DNA of 64,000 bases from Todiramphus chloris collaris (taxonomy: Eukaryota; Chordata; Aves; Coraciiformes; Alcedinidae). Location of the stretch: positions 15,382,774 through 15,446,773 of the forward strand of contig JANVCC010000062.1 of NCBI GenBank assembly GCA_025345505.1, given 5' to 3'. The translations under genes were made by a program, and so were the position numbers. The notes beneath the pieces were generated by a model. It made no database searches, was not told the origin of the DNA, and was given only the letters and a program-made list of their open reading frames with translations. This document shows positions 63,901 to 64,000 of the stretch, in pieces (position 1 is the first letter of the stretch; the number at the start of each line of letters is the position of its first letter).

Positions 63901-64000
63901 TCCTAGCAGTTGTCCTTTCAGAGTGCCTTTATGTTTTATGCTACTGCATGTCCAAATCAGACTTTGGTGAGACTGTGAGATTCTTGAGTTTCTTTTTTTA
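57977..64000 (+). other. LRBA: LRBA intron after exon M, 5' part
   Basis: At least 6,024 nt of intron running off the window. It is AT-rich with scattered short homopolymers (for example G8 at 58415-58422 and T-rich tracts at 62138-62172 and 62508-62534). I saw no exon encoding the expected continuation, no CR1 copy and no RNA gene. Open frames such as 62655-62999 on the minus strand look accidental. Confidence 0.85.

Larger units (their letters stand above)
1..64000 (+). other. LRBA: LRBA gene, internal part (13 exons)
   Basis: This is the central part of the LRBA gene; both ends lie outside the window. LRBA is a large cytosolic and endomembrane BEACH-family scaffold; in mammals it protects CTLA4 from lysosomal degradation, and its loss causes immune dysregulation. 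Thirteen exons join in frame without a stop into 951 codons plus two bases. Junction phases run A 0/0, B 0/2, C 2/0, D 0/1, E 1/0, F 0/0, G 0/1, H 1/2, I 2/1, J 1/2, K 2/1, L 1/0, M 0/2. LRBA is preferred over NBEA because [34 protein letters not shown] and the TS in EGTSLVCMKSS follow LRBA, whereas the remembered NBEA sequence has SPTGSKTELENIE and EGLVCMKSS. The assignment to a bird is inferred from CR1 repeats. Confidence 0.95.

Noticed and set aside
1-64000. NBEA (neurobeachin) as the gene identity
   Set aside because: The exon peptides share blocks with NBEA, but the junction and linker sequences ([27 protein letters not shown]) follow LRBA.

Overview
The window is vertebrate nuclear DNA, almost certainly from a bird. 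Short coding exons with GT-AG junctions sit in long AT-rich introns, and the only recognisable interspersed repeats are three fragments of the avian/reptilian CR1 retroposon. Identification rests on remembered family sequences; no database search was possible.

All supported coding sequence belongs to one plus-strand gene, LRBA, the LPS-responsive beige-like anchor protein. I assembled 13 consecutive exons (9153-57976). They join into one open frame of 2,855 nt: 951 complete codons plus two bases, about a third of the roughly 2,860-codon protein. They encode the acidic low-complexity linker, the conserved helical middle region and the stretch leading towards the PH-BEACH-WD40 half. The N-terminal exons and the PH, BEACH and WD40 exons lie outside the window. 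Peptides such as [16 protein letters not shown] and SFDRSVVVPPKK fit LRBA better than its paralogue neurobeachin (NBEA).

Layout: 1-9152 is the 3' part of a long intron, with a CR1 3' end, a perfect hairpin and two AT-rich blocks that look like conserved non-coding elements. From 9153 to 18623 there is a dense run of eight exons with introns of 0.36-2.1 kb. Introns of 9.9 and 8.7 kb flank a single 134-nt exon at 28509, which has a CR1 copy just upstream. Three exons cluster at 37377-40195. A 17.7-kb intron precedes the last exon (57912-57976), and the rest is intron.

The more interesting signals concern splicing. There is a probable GC-AG intron with a competing in-frame GT donor 6 nt downstream (14831/14837), and a second 6-nt tandem donor (37822/37828) that would switch between an LRBA-like and an NBEA-like junction. 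The 1,023-nt linker exon is frame-neutral and begins with a donor-like GTAACT. A stop-poor, GC-richer island of unknown origin lies at about 19098-19620. I found no RNA gene, CRISPR array, complete mobile element or novel system.
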